Below, piece after piece: positions 17,457-27,660 of a stretch of 64,000 nt of DNA (the first letter of the stretch is position 1; each line of letters begins with the position of its first letter). Below the pieces are notes generated by a model that ran no database searches, was not told the origin of the DNA, and worked only from the letters and a program-made list of their open reading frames with translations. Origin of the DNA: Bradyrhizobium sp. STM 3843 (GTDB lineage Bacteria > Pseudomonadota > Alphaproteobacteria > Rhizobiales > Xanthobacteraceae); assembly GCF_000239815.1 (NCBI RefSeq), contig NZ_CAFK01000299.1:240233-304232 (forward strand), written 5' to 3'. The position numbers and the translations under genes are program-made.

Positions 17457-18203
17457 TCAGAACTGGGTCAGGCCGGCATCGACCACCAACTCCGCGCCCG
17501 TCGTGTAAGATGAGTCATCGCTTGCCAGAAACAGAACGGACTTGGCGAGTTCGAGAGGCTCGCCAAAACGCTTAAGACCGATCTTCTGCGTGATGCTGGA
17601 AGCGACTTCCGACAGCACAGCGTCAGACAAGCCAATCTTGCTGTAGAACGGCGTTGAGATCGCACCTGGGCTGACTGCATTCACGCGGATTCCACGGGGC
17701 GCCAGCTCTGCGCCCAAGGTGCGGACCAGGGAGCGCGTCGCGGCCTTCGTCGCAGCAAGGATTGACAGACCGGGATAGCCGATAGTGTTCAGGAACGAGG
17801 TGGTAACAATGATGCTGCCACCCTTGGCGAGGAGCGGGGCCGTCTTCTGGATCGTGAAGAACGTGCCAGTGAAGTTGACGGCAAGATTTTCGGCAACGTA
17901 CTCCTCCGTTACCGCTTCGAGCGGGGCGACGGTGGTCCCGCCGGCGTTGGCGAATACCACATCGATATGACCATGCTTCGCCCGCGTTTGCTCGACAGCA
18001 CGTTCGATGTCAGCCGCCTTGCGGATGTCGGCGCGAACCAGCAGAGCCTTGCCGTTGAGCTCTTTGCCGGCTGCGGCTAAGCGATCAGCATTCGAGCCAA
18101 CCAGAACCACATGGGCGCCTTCGGCCTGAAAGAGCTTAGCGGTTTCCAAACCGATGCCCGACGTGCCGCCAGTGATGAAGGCGACCTTATTGTTTAGTTT
18201 CAT
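17457..18203 (-). CDS. Short-chain dehydrogenase/reductase with Leu at the catalytic Tyr position
   Basis: The 248-residue classical SDR starts at ATG 18203 behind GGAGGGG. It has the cofactor motif AFITGGTSGIGLETAKLF, the NNAG-type motif as VFANAGGTTVAP, the catalytic-Ser region GGSIIVTTSFLNTIG and the Lys in LAATKAATRSLVRTLG, then PRGIRVNAVSPGAISTPF. The residue four before the Lys is normally Tyr but is Leu here (codon CTT). The cofactor cannot be assigned with confidence. Either the enzyme is impaired or it belongs to a subgroup with a changed proton relay. The substrate is unknown; the convergent LysR gene may regulate it. Confidence 0.85.
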   Translation of the reverse strand: MKLNNKVAFITGGTSGIGLETAKLFQAEGAHVVLVGSNADRLAAAGKELNGKALLVRADIRKAADIERAVEQTRAKHGHIDVVFANAGGTTVAPLEAVTEEYVAENLAVNFTGTFFTIQKTAPLLAKGGSIIVTTSFLNTIGYPGLSILAATKAATRSLVRTLGAELAPRGIRVNAVSPGAISTPFYSKIGLSDAVLSEVASSITQKIGLKRFGEPLELAKSVLFLASDDSSYTTGAELVVDAGLTQF

Positions 18204-19462
18204 ATACCCCTCCAATGAGTGAGGAAATTGAGTCTCGAACTGCAAATCCCGACCGCCTCACGCACTTCACGTCGTCGATCGCCTTGCGTAGGCTGAAAGA
18301 TGGACCTGGCCGCACGGTGACGAAATCTGCTGAAATTGCGAAACATCTAACCGAGAAATGACGAAATTGACGACATCTGGTGAAGTCCAACCCTACGCCT
18401 TGTTCGATCGCGAGCTTTCTGGTGGCGATGCGCCCGAAGACACGATGGCCAAGCCAACCAAAACCGGCCGTCACGGCAACGTTGTCGATGCTCGTGCACC
18501 GCGTTCCGGATTGTCCTGTCGTCGATGATACGACGTCGCTATAGAGCTTCTACAGAAGTGATGGACAGCCGTGTCGATCACCGGGCGGAAACGGCGATGC
18601 GATGAGGCGACATATCGAATATCACGATCGTAACAAGATTCTCCAGATCTTCACACGTTCGTGCCTTTCAGACGATCGACGTCCGTCTACAACTGAACTT
18701 CTTGTTCTCGTGGCTTTGCAAACCTCAGCCATAGACATGGACGGCAGATGTGACGATCAGTACCTTCGAAATCTACTATCCTAAACTAGACATCCGCTAG
18801 AATGCGACGCCTGCGCTTCAACGTTGCATCGGCATATGCGTTCAACGGAACGCAACAATGTCATCAACGAACTTGGTCCTTTAAAATGACTTGAGATCGG
18901 CATTGCGATGACTGATGAGATACATGATGCCTGCGCGCGGAGCCGTGACCCAGCGATAGAAGCCAGGGAGATTTCTATTGTCCGTAGGGAGCGCGAACAA
19001 GTACTCGACCTGCTCGAGTCAGAACGAAGTCATCCGATGAGGCTGCCCCCGAAAGCGAGCCAGATGCGTCGGGCGTTTGATACCGACAACCCGCATTCTT
19101 CCGCCATTCGTGAACTCCAGTTGATCGCGTCCTTTCGGCTTTACAAGGTGTCTACGACGGAGGCTTCGATGCGCGCATCATCGATGCCGACGACTTCGCA
19201 CACCTTTGCCACGAGATCCCGGTCGGTCGAGGGCTTGCGCACCTCCTTACGGCGACCGGCCAGCGCCTTGCGCTCGGATAGCCCTCATCACTCCGTATCA
19301 GGGGCGTCAGTCGCGTCATTGCTATGCCTCGAACGACAATGGCACAGCAATGTGCCTCTGACATGGCTCTATTAGAGTGGCACTATGAATTAGGACACCA
19401 TCAAGCTAGCCCTGATAGCGCGCTTTGCAACTCTCATCGTCAATAAAGGGGCCACTTAATCT
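18204..19462. other. 1.26-kb stretch without a recognised gene
   Basis: Several short frames are open but none has a convincing start or family resemblance. A minus-strand piece near 19150-19260 (AGRRKEVRKPSTDRDLVAKVCEVVGIDDARIEA) looks protein-like and could be a remnant of a lost gene. A plus-strand frame from ATG 18908 (TDEIHDACARSRDP…) is equally unsupported. The region separates the SDR from the amine-oxidase operon and contains the upstream region of the permease at 19463. Confidence 0.45.
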
Positions 19463-20896
19463 ATGCTCATTCCGGACAATAACCATACACTCAAAAGGGA
19501 GACCGTCGGTGTTGCCCATATCGTATTTTTCGTCGTCGCCGCGGCTGCGCCGCTTACTGCTGTAATTGGAGTAACTCCAGCGGCATTCTCTCTCGGTAAC
19601 GGTGCCGGAGTTCCCGGCACGTTCCTGCTAGTTGGATTATTGTATGCGGTGTTCAGCGCGGGCTTTGCAGCAATGAACCGCTTTGTCTCGAGTGCGGGCG
19701 GTTTCTATGCCTGCGTCGCAAATGGCCTGGGCAAACCCGCGGGCCTCGCTGGCGCCCTAGTCTCGCTAGCGACATACAACGCCATCGATGTCGCCGTCTA
19801 TGGGCTGTTCGGCTTTTTCGCAGGGGACATGGTCCGCTCGGCCGGAGGCCCGCAGATATCGTGGATCGTCTATGCGGCGATACTGTCCGTGACAGTATAC
19901 GTTACGGGAAAGCGAAGCATCTCCTTTAGCGGTGCCGTCTTGGGCGCATGCATGATGGCCGAAATTCTGATTCTAGCAGCCCTAGGGATTAGCATCCTGC
20001 TGTCGGGAGGAGGCCCCGAAGGCATCACGGCGGTGCCGCTGGCTCCCCATGCCATATTTTCGAAAGGCCTCGGCATCAGCCTCGTCTTTGTCGTGGCTTC
20101 CTTCCTCGGCTTTGAGGCGACTGCCATCTTCGGCGAGGAGGCCCGTGATCCCAGGCGCACCGTCGCCCGTGCGACCTACGTCTCCGTGCTTCTGATTGCG
20201 GTGTTCTACGCGTTCGTGACATGGACGATCACGCTCTACTACGGCACGGCCGACATCGTTCAGACCGCGACCGATCACGCCACCGATCTCTACTTTTCAG
20301 CCGTCAATGCCCGGCTCGGCGTGGCCGCCGGCATCGCCATGAGAGCGCTTCTCATTACCAGCGTCTTCGCCTGCGCGCTTTCATTCCACAACACCGCGAA
20401 CAGATATCTGTTCGCGCTGGGGCGCGAGGACGTGATCTGGCGGAAATTCGCGCACACACACCCGACACATTATTCGCCCTATATCGCGGGACGGGCCCAG
20501 ACGATGTTCGTGCTCGGCATATCCGCCCTGTTCTGGTTTGCGGGGGCCGATCCCTACGCGGTGATCTTCGCGTGGATGAGCACCTTCGCGAGCATCGGCA
20601 TCCTGGTTCTGCAGATCATGGTGTGTCTTTCCGTCATCGTGTTCTTCGGGAGAGATCCACGCGACGTTGGCATCTATGCCCGGTTGGTGGCACCTGCGAC
20701 AAGCCTGCTCGGTCTCGGCCTTTGTCTTGTGCTGATGGTGATGAACCTGTCGCTTCTCAGCGGCTCCGAGTCGTACCTGATCAATGCCCTGCCGATCATT
20801 GTCGCGGGCCTGCTGGTCACGGGATTTCTCGTCGCGACCTGGATGCGCCAGGCGCATCCCAAGATTTACGCCGATCTCGGGCGATCGCTCACCTGA
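19463..20896 (+). CDS. APC-superfamily amino acid/amine permease
   Basis: This 477-residue inner-membrane protein has about 12 helices. It begins KRETVGVAHIVFFVVAAAAPLTAVIGVTPAAFSLGNGAGVPGTFLLVGLL, the typical APC first helices, with the SSAGGFYACVANGLGKPAGLAGALV loop and FLGFEATAIFGEEARDPRRTVARATYVSVL in the middle, as in amine and amino-acid importers of the YhdG/PuuP type. It lies 40 bases before the amine oxidase gene on the same strand and so probably brings in its amine substrate, such as phenethylamine or tyramine (inference). A degenerate fragment of a relative is at 8911-8985. Confidence 0.88.
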   Translation: MLIPDNNHTLKRETVGVAHIVFFVVAAAAPLTAVIGVTPAAFSLGNGAGVPGTFLLVGLLYAVFSAGFAAMNRFVSSAGGFYACVANGLGKPAGLAGALVSLATYNAIDVAVYGLFGFFAGDMVRSAGGPQISWIVYAAILSVTVYVTGKRSISFSGAVLGACMMAEILILAALGISILLSGGGPEGITAVPLAPHAIFSKGLGISLVFVVASFLGFEATAIFGEEARDPRRTVARATYVSVLLIAVFYAFVTWTITLYYGTADIVQTATDHATDLYFSAVNARLGVAAGIAMRALLITSVFACALSFHNTANRYLFALGREDVIWRKFAHTHPTHYSPYIAGRAQTMFVLGISALFWFAGADPYAVIFAWMSTFASIGILVLQIMVCLSVIVFFGRDPRDVGIYARLVAPATSLLGLGLCLVLMVMNLSLLSGSESYLINALPIIVAGLLVTGFLVATWMRQAHPKIYADLGRSLT

Positions 20897-20936
20897 CCGC
20901 GCACTGAAAGACCTTAGTTTCTGGAGACCATTTGCG

Positions 20937-22883
20937 ATGACCGATCATGTTGCCTGCTGTTCCAACACCAATGGGGCGTCGGAACGGATCACCCACCCGC
21001 TGCAGCCGCTCACCCTCGAAGAGATTCGCAAGGCAACGTCCATCGTCAGGGCCGCGGCGCCGTATGGCACGGATACAAGGTTCGAGACGATCGAGTTGAT
21101 GGAGCCAGCTAAATCCGATGTGCGCGCCTTCAAGGCAGGCGACGCCGTCAGGCGCGACGCGCGTGTCAATGTGTTTAGCAGCAAGCAGAGCGGCGTCACG
21201 ACGCTCGTCGTGTCTCTCGACGATGAGGCGATCCTGTCCCGGACGGAATTCCCGGACCAACGGCCGATGATCCAGCTCGAGCAGTTCACCGTCATCGAGG
21301 CCATCGTCCGCAAAGACCCGGCCTTCATCGCGGCATGTATGAAGCGCGGCATCACGGACATGAGCCAGGTGTGTATCGATCCCTGGTCGGCCGGCATGTT
21401 CGGCTTCGAGGATGAGGCTGGACGCCATCTTTGTCATACGTTTGCCTGGCTTCGCCTGTGCGAGAACGAAAACTTCTACGCCCATCCGATCGAAGGCCTC
21501 AACGCGGTCGTCGACCTCAAGTCCTGGGAGGTCATCAGGGTGGACGATCACGGCATCACGCCGATTCCGATGACGGAGGCCAACTACGAGAGCCAATTCA
21601 TTGCTCAAACGCGTGCGCCGCTGAAGCCGCTCGACGTCGTCCAGCCGGAAGGCGCGAGCTTCCGTATCGCGGGGCGGAAGCTGAGCTGGGACAAATGGAC
21701 GTTCGTCATCGGCTTCAACAGCCGCGAGGCGGTCACCTTCCATGATATCCAATATGACGGCAGGCCGATCGTCTACCGGGCATCAATCGTCGAGATGGTG
21801 GTGCCCTACGGCAGTCCGCAGAACGGTCATTTCCGCAAGAACGTCTTCGACATCGGTGAGTACGGCATCGGCAAGCTGGCCAATTCGCTCAAGCTCGGAT
21901 GCGATTGCCTGGGCACGATCGAATATCTCGATGTGCATCTCAATACGATGGAGGGCGAGCCGCTGACCATCGAGAAGGCGATCTGCATCCACGAGGAAGA
22001 CGCCGGGCTGCTGTGGAAACATATCGATTTTCGCACCGAGCGAGGCGAGAGCCGCAGGGCGCGCAAGCTGATCGTGTCCAGCATCTGCACGGTCGGAAAC
22101 TACGAATACGCGTTGTACTGGTATTTCTTCCTCGACGGCGGCATCGAGTTCGAGATGAAGGCGACCGGCGTCATCAACACAGCCGGGTGCGAACCAGGCA
22201 AGCCCGGAAAATATGGACACGAAGTCCTTCCCGGCGTGCTCGGGCAGATCCACCAGCATATCTTCTGCGCGCGCCTGGACATGGCCGTCGATGGCGACCG
22301 CAATAGCGTGGTGGAATGCAATACTTATCTCGAGCCTGAGGGAGCGGCCAATCCCCACGGCAACGCATTCTATGAGGAAGAGACCGTTTTCAAGCGGGAG
22401 AGCCAAGCTACGCGCAGGTCAAATCAGGCAACGCAGCGCTATTGGAAGGTCATCAACCCCGCCAGGTTCAATCACGCCGGGACGCCGGTCGGATACAAGC
22501 TCGAAACGCTCCACTGTATCACGCCCTTCATCCGCCCGAACTCGCCGTCCGGAAAGCGCGCCGGTTTTGTCCAGAACCATCTCTGGGTCACGGCCTACGA
22601 GCCGGAGGAGAGATTCCCGGCGGGCCAGTTCGTCAATCATTCGACCGGCGAAGGAGGCATTGCGGACTTCGTTGCTAAGGACCGGCCGATCGAAAACAGC
22701 GATGTCGTGCTCTGGCACGTTTTCGGCCTGCATCATTCGGTGCGGGTGGAGGACTTTCCGGTGCAGCCCTGCATTTCGACCGGCTTCAAGCTCATGCCGT
22801 ATGGTTTTTTCAACGGCAATCCCACGATCGACCTGCCTTCGGAAACCAACACGGCAAGCCGCTTCGCGAACGCCTCGGTGTGA
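20937..22883 (+). CDS. tynA: Copper/topaquinone amine oxidase (primary-amine oxidase)
   Basis: The protein has 648 residues, close to the length of Arthrobacter-type enzymes. The cofactor tyrosine lies in TVGNYEYA (Tyr about 389), which matures to topaquinone. The catalytic base is the Asp of NVFDIGEYGIG (about 305). Copper ligands are the two His of QIHQHIFCARLD (about 439 and 441) and a third in the C-terminal GLHHSVRVEDFPV. The enzyme turns primary amines into aldehydes, NH3 and H2O2. No signal peptide is seen, so it is probably cytoplasmic. GGAGA precedes the ATG. It sits between a permease and an MFS transporter; its aldehyde product could be used by the phenylacetaldehyde-type dehydrogenase at 58453. 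Confidence 0.93.
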   Translation: MTDHVACCSNTNGASERITHPLQPLTLEEIRKATSIVRAAAPYGTDTRFETIELMEPAKSDVRAFKAGDAVRRDARVNVFSSKQSGVTTLVVSLDDEAILSRTEFPDQRPMIQLEQFTVIEAIVRKDPAFIAACMKRGITDMSQVCIDPWSAGMFGFEDEAGRHLCHTFAWLRLCENENFYAHPIEGLNAVVDLKSWEVIRVDDHGITPIPMTEANYESQFIAQTRAPLKPLDVVQPEGASFRIAGRKLSWDKWTFVIGFNSREAVTFHDIQYDGRPIVYRASIVEMVVPYGSPQNGHFRKNVFDIGEYGIGKLANSLKLGCDCLGTIEYLDVHLNTMEGEPLTIEKAICIHEEDAGLLWKHIDFRTERGESRRARKLIVSSICTVGNYEYALYWYFFLDGGIEFEMKATGVINTAGCEPGKPGKYGHEVLPGVLGQIHQHIFCARLDMAVDGDRNSVVECNTYLEPEGAANPHGNAFYEEETVFKRESQATRRSNQATQRYWKVINPARFNHAGTPVGYKLETLHCITPFIRPNSPSGKRAGFVQNHLWVTAYEPEERFPAGQFVNHSTGEGGIADFVAKDRPIENSDVVLWHVFGLHHSVRVEDFPVQPCISTGFKLMPYGFFNGNPTIDLPSETNTASRFANASV

Positions 22884-22897
22884 TGGAGGTCAGACAA

Positions 22898-24088
22898 GTG
22901 CACGAGCGTTGGCTCATTCTAGCCGTCCTCACTTTCAGCCGGTTCGCAATCGGCTTTCAATTCCAGTCCGTTTCCGCCGTTTCTGATCTTTTGGTCCGGA
23001 ATTTCCAGATCAATTACACGGTGCTTGGTAGCTTGATCGGCCTCTATTTGCTGCCGGGGGTCGTCGTGACTCTGCCCGGTGGCATGCTCGCTAGGCGCTA
23101 TGGGGACAAGCCGGTCCTCTGCGTGAGCCTCGCTGGTATGGTCGCGGGTGGCCTGTTGATGGCGGTGGCCGCTGATCTACCGCCGCTGCTGGCTGGAAGG
23201 GTGCTGTCCGGAGCCAGCGCCGTGCTCCTCAATGTCGTCGTGACCAAGATGGTCACCGATTGGTTTGAAGGACACAACGTCGTCACCGCCCTCGGCATCA
23301 TGGTCGCCAGCTGGCCGTTAGGAATAGCGCTAGCCCTCGTTGCCCTGCCGGTGTTTGCAAATACCTTCGGCGTTGCCGCGTCCATGTACCTGCCAGCAGC
23401 GCTTAGCGCCACCGCGCTGCTATTGGTTGCCGTTTTTTATCGACCTCCCAATTCCACGCATCATGAGGACGCCAGACACTTGCAGTCAGGCCTGACTTAT
23501 CAGGAGTTCCTTCTGTCCATCCTCGCGGGACTTGTCTGGACTTTCTACAACACCGGTTTCCTCATCGTTCCGGCTTTCGGGCCGAGCTTTCTGGTTGCTG
23601 AGGGTTTCAGCACCGAGACTGCAAACGCAGTCGTCAGCACCGCAAGCTGGGCGATCATCCCTGCGCTGCCATTCGGAGCCTGGATGGCCGAGAAGATCGG
23701 CCGTCCCACCGCGACGATGTTGATCTGCTTCCTGTCGTCGGCTTGCGCGATCGCCGCGGTGACAAGCGTCGGAGCCTCGGTCGCGCTGTTTGCGATCGTC
23801 GGCCTGACGTTTGCGCCGCCCGGGGGCCTGATCATGGCATTGCCCGGCGAGAGCGCCAGGCGACAGCATCGCGCCATGGCCATGGGCATCTACTACACCT
23901 GCTACTATGCTGGGAACGGTGCGCTGCCGGCTCTAGCCGGATACGCACGAGATATTTCAGGAAGCGCCGCCACGCCGCTGTGGTTTGCAGTGGCGATGGT
24001 GGTCCTGGCAGGCGCCAGCTTATTGATGTTCGAAGTTGCGCGATCGCATTTCAACAGGACCGCGCCCGATCTATTGGACCACGCATGA
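22898..24088 (+). CDS. MFS transporter
   Basis: A membrane protein of about 396 residues with 12 predicted helices, in a CynX/NarK-like style: FSRFAIGFQFQSVSAVSDLLVRNFQINYTVLGSLIGLYLLPGVVVTLPGGMLARRYGDKPV (MFS loop GGMLARRYGDK), and DWFEGHNVVTALGIMVASWPLGIALAL. The likely start is GTG 22898, eight bases after GGAGG; this GGAGG overlaps the end of the amine oxidase gene, so the two are translationally close. It may move the carboxylic acid product or a related compound (inference). The operon ends here; a scar region follows. Confidence 0.85.
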   Translation: MHERWLILAVLTFSRFAIGFQFQSVSAVSDLLVRNFQINYTVLGSLIGLYLLPGVVVTLPGGMLARRYGDKPVLCVSLAGMVAGGLLMAVAADLPPLLAGRVLSGASAVLLNVVVTKMVTDWFEGHNVVTALGIMVASWPLGIALALVALPVFANTFGVAASMYLPAALSATALLLVAVFYRPPNSTHHEDARHLQSGLTYQEFLLSILAGLVWTFYNTGFLIVPAFGPSFLVAEGFSTETANAVVSTASWAIIPALPFGAWMAEKIGRPTATMLICFLSSACAIAAVTSVGASVALFAIVGLTFAPPGGLIMALPGESARRQHRAMAMGIYYTCYYAGNGALPALAGYARDISGSAATPLWFAVAMVVLAGASLLMFEVARSHFNRTAPDLLDHA

Positions 24089-24669
24089 CGTTCGTTTCGA
24101 CTCGCTGATGAAACAAAACGACTGCCGGGTTTCCCACCGGCCGTCGCTCGCATTGATCAGACTTAGGTCGATCAGACCGGGATTGAAGCGCGATCGGACC
24201 GCCATAGGCTGATCCGCCGGAAGACGAAGAGGTCCATGCGCAGCACGCTGTAGGCCGCGCTGAAGTGCAGCCGCTCTGCCCGCATATTGCTGCCAGCAGC
24301 GCCGAATGACGCGAACAGCGGCAGGAATCCCGTTCGTTCGGATGGTTGGTACGCGCACGGGCGCAAGCCGGCGATAATCCGGAATGTCGTCGACGCGACC
24401 ATCCCAAGATCGCCTTGTTTACCCATTCGGAAGGACTCGCCCCAGGGCGGGTCGCGCTACCGAAACTCCTTCAATGATCCTCCATTTCTCTGACAAACAG
24501 CTTCAGGAGATCCAGGGCAAAACGCTTGCGAGATCGTAGACGGCCACTGAACCCCGAGCTCCAGCGCGCGCGCCGTCGGTTCCATGCCCGAGGCTCCCGG
24601 GAGCCTGACGTTCGATCTCCCAGGAACCAGCGGAGCTGACGACACCCTCGTGTAGGATAGGTTGGAAAC

Positions 24670-24885
24670 CGCACCAGTTTCGCACCAGAAACGACGTGAA
24701 CGAAACGCGACAGACGCAATCGAAATCGGACGAAAACTTAGCAAAATCAACGAAGCTGATCGATAGCCCACCGCTCATAACGGTCTGGTTGCAGGTTCGA
24801 GTCCTGCCGGGCCCACCAACGTGATCAATAGCTTACTGCGTTCTCGCCGCGTGCAGCGCCACCGCCGCACCAGAAACCGCACCAG
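24670..24885. repeat. CGCACCAG repeats on both sides of a tRNA-like core
   Basis: The octamer CGCACCAG occurs at 24670-24677, 24681-24688, 24866-24873 and 24878-24885: two copies 11 bases apart on the left of the tRNA fragment and two copies 12 bases apart on the right, all in the same orientation. Short repeats at both sides of a tRNA-derived core are what arm-type integrase sites look like in phage and ICE attachment sites. No integrase gene is present, so this is an inference from layout. Confidence 0.4.
24762..24818 (+). other. 3' half of a CAT-anticodon tRNA gene (att core)
   Basis: An anticodon loop CTCATAA (anticodon CAT at 24776-24778) with a 4-bp stem (ACCG/CGGT) and a C·C mismatch below it is followed by a T-arm (GCAGG/CCTGC around TTCGAGT), the acceptor strand CGGGCCC and an encoded ACCA at 24815-24818. 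The 5' acceptor strand and D-arm are absent. It is thus the 3' half of a tRNA-Met or tRNA-Ile2 gene, the part that site-specific integration duplicates. Confidence 0.7.
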
Positions 24886-25347
24886 ATACGTCCACTTTTC
24901 GTTCGTGAGAGCGCGGTTCGCGCTGCACATCTGGCTGTCATCTTTCTTGCAGCGAGTGCCATGTCCGCTAAGGGTTGGCCCATTCCGGCCCTTCCGGACG
25001 GCGCTGAGGATGTCCGCTCTCGGCGGGACGACCGGAAGTCTGCAATCGGAGGACCGATAGGCCGCTTGTGACCCTGGTTGTGTGAAAACGCTGTGCTTCC
25101 GTTAGGATTGTCCGTTGATTCTTGGGGGAGTCGAAGAGGCGCTTCATTGAAGAGGCGGATCGCGGGCAATCGACGTTATTACCCTCGATGATTTCATTGA
25201 CAAGAGTCCCCGGTGCGCGTGATCGACGCGTACGTCACGGGCGCACTCACCGTTTGGAAGGATTCGGGTTGATCTAGCGGCAGAAGTGAGGCGGGCGAAT
25301 TCCGCTCCCCTCTTTGTGCATGACCGTGCTGCCTTCGATCGACGGAC

Positions 25348-27107
25348 TCAGGCTGCCCGCACCGTATGCAGGAACCTGCCGACCTCGAGCTTGAGGCGGT
25401 TGCTGTCGCCCGACAGGCCCTGCGCCGCGGAGAGCACCTGCGCGGATGCCGAACCGGTCTCCGCTGCGCCCCGCTGCACATTGACGATATTGGCGGACAC
25501 CTGCTGGGTGCCGACCGAGGCCTGCTGGATGTTGCGCGAAATCTCCTGGGTCGCGGCACCCTGCTCCTCCACGGCGGCCGCGATCGCCGAGGCGATCTCC
25601 GCCAGCCGCTCGATGGTCCCGGAAATATCCCTGATGGCGCCGACCGATTCCTGCGTCGCGCCCTGGATGCTGCCGATCTGTTGGCCGATCTCGCCGGTCG
25701 CCTTGGCGGTCTGCTCGGCCAGCGCCTTCACTTCGGAAGCCACCACGGCGAAGCCGCGGCCGGCTTCGCCCGCACGCGCCGCCTCGATGGTGGCGTTGAG
25801 CGCGAGCAGGTTGGTCTGGCCGGCGATGGTGTTGATCAGCTCGACGACGTCGCCAATCCGCGAGGCGGCCTTCGACAGTTCGCCGACCCGCTCATTGGTC
25901 CGGCGGGCCTGCTCGACCGCTTCGTGGGCCATGCGGGCGGAGTCCTGCACCTGCCGGCTGATCTCGGTCACGGATGAGGTCAGCTCCTCGGTCGCCGAGG
26001 CCACCGACTGCACGTTGGTCGAGGCTTCCTCGGAGGCGGCGGCGACCCTGGTGGCGAGCTCCTTTGAGCGCTCCGCCGTCGTGGTCAGGCTGTTGGCGGA
26101 AGCCTCGAGCTCGGTGGAGGCGGACGATACGGTCTCGACGATTTCGCCGACCGCGGCCTCAAACCCATCTGCCATCTGATGCATCTCAGCGCGGCGCTTC
26201 TCGGCCAGCAGCCTGTCCTGCAGAGCCTTGGCTTCGGCTTCCTGCCGCGCCTTCTGTTCCGAGACGATCTTGAACTTCTCGACCGCACTCGCAACGTCGC
26301 CGACTTCGTCCTTTCGGCCGAGCCCTGGCAGCACAATGTCGAAATTGCCGTCAGCCAGTTCGAGCATCGACTTGGTGAGCGCAGCGATCGGTCGGGCAAT
26401 CGTAACGATCAGGAGCACGCAATTCGCCACCAGCAGCAGCGCCGTCGTGAGGCCGATCGCCAGGGACCTGCGTTCGGCTGAGGTCATCTCCTGCTGCGCC
26501 AACTGGCGCTCTTCGCCGAGACGGTCCTTGGCAATTTCGACGATCTTGTCGGTTTCAGAATCAAGCTTGCGCGCGGTCGGCAGAGTCGATTCTTTGACGA
26601 TGCGCTCCATCTCTTTGTTGAACTTCGTAATCCGTGTGAGAACGTCCGCCGGAAGTTCGCCAAGATCTCGGTTGGCCTGCAGCGCGATGACCTCCGATTT
26701 GACCTTCGCGACGTCCCGCGCATTGTTCACATACTCAACGGCCAGCGCCTTGGCCCGCGTCGCGTGCTCGCGCGTTTCCTCGCTCACGGCGATTTTCAGG
26801 ATGCTGTCCGCATGGACTAGAAGCAAGTCTTGCTTCTTTACGAGATTGTCCTGGGCCGTCTGGGCATCGGCCGCAGAACTCGCGAGACGGAGGTCGCGAA
26901 CGGCGAGCTGCATCGCGCGCACCGATTCCTTGGCGGCAAGCGCATCCTGCATGATGACGCCCTGGCGAGCGGCGACATCATTGGCGGACCGCACCGCCGC
27001 ATTGCCACTGATCTGCGCGTAGATCACACAGCCGATCAAAAGCATGCTAATCAGCGAAGCTGCCGCAAGCTTGAGGCCAATCGTAGATTATCAAGGAAGC
27101 GAAGCAC
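25348..27107 (-). pseudogene. Methyl-accepting chemotaxis protein with a 5' frameshift
   Basis: From an internal ATG (27045) the frame gives 565 residues: a transmembrane start (MLLIGCVIYAQI), a helical sensor region, a second membrane helix (TTALLLVANCVLLIVTIARPIAAL), HAMP, and a full signalling domain with the tip ELINTIAGQTNLLALNATIEAARAGEAGRGFAVVASEVKALAEQTAKAT. A better start exists at GTG 27107, with GGAGG upstream (VLRFLDNLRLAS), but it is one base out of frame. Restoring one A after GCCTCA would join it as LRLASKLAAASLISMLLIG. As read, the full-length receptor cannot be made from its best start. It could be a real lesion or a sequence error. Confidence 0.7.
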
Positions 27108-27202
27108 GTTTGTCCTCCCAACACGCCGCAGCTGCCGTTCGGAACGATGGAGGCTGGGAGGCAAAAAATGCTTAATAGTCCGTTCCGTAGGACTACGGCA
27201 AT

Positions 27203-27575
27203 TTAGAGAAACTGATATGCAATTCGGCATGCGCCGACGATCGTGCTCAGATCTTTGAACGCGTACACCGCAGCATCCTTGGTCCCGATCGCGGGGAGAG
27301 CGATGATGCTCCAATTGTTCTGATCGAGACGGCTCCACATGAGCTCAGCCGAGAAGGCTAATCTTGTGACAGGTGTCCACCGGGTCGTGGTGCCGACCTG
27401 GGCGATATTGGAATTCGGGTCGCGAGTGCCGACGATTGAAGCCATCACAGCCGCATTTCAAATGAGCCCCTCCTCGACCCCGATTTAACCGATGTATACG
27501 CGCCGAAGATCGACATATTCCAGTTATGGGTGTAGGCGCCACAAAGGCCACAAAGATCCGATTTCGAGATGCTCG
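27203..27575 (-). pseudogene. Porin (rhizobial Porin_2 type), C-terminal remnant
   Basis: The minus strand reads YTHNWNMSIFGAYTSVKSG in one frame (about 27500-27570). In another it reads GTRDPNSNIAQVGTTTRWTPVTRLAFSAELMWSRLDQNNWSI…AVYAFKDLSTIVGACRIAYQFL (27203-27448). These are the last beta-strands of rhizobial porins, ending in the C-terminal aromatic residue before the final Leu. The N-terminal two thirds are missing and at least one indel lies between the pieces. Trimeric outer-membrane porins of this type usually occur in many copies in these genomes. Confidence 0.75.
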
Positions 27576-27660
27576 TTCCGATTGTGGCGCCTGTGCCGGA
27601 GAAAACACCGTCAACGAAGCACTCAGTGCACGTTCGAAGCGCAAAAACCGCTTTCTAGGC

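Larger units (their letters stand above)
24089..25347. other. Gene-poor stretch around an integration scar
   Basis: No convincing gene lies between the MFS stop and the chemoreceptor stop. The left part (24120-24440) has a minus-strand frame with weak protein-like features (RAERLHFSAAYSVLRMDLFVFRR) but no known family. The middle holds the tRNA-derived core and flanking repeats listed separately. The right part, up to 25347, shows nothing recognisable. Confidence 0.5.

Noticed and set aside
18187..18474. Short minus-strand gene upstream of the SDR
   Set aside because: It overlaps the SDR ribosome site, has no family resemblance and no good start; treated as part of the gene-free stretch.
24051..24426. 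Minus-strand gene after the MFS transporter
   Set aside because: Three overlapping frames are open but none shows a start site or a known family, and the region adjoins an integration scar.
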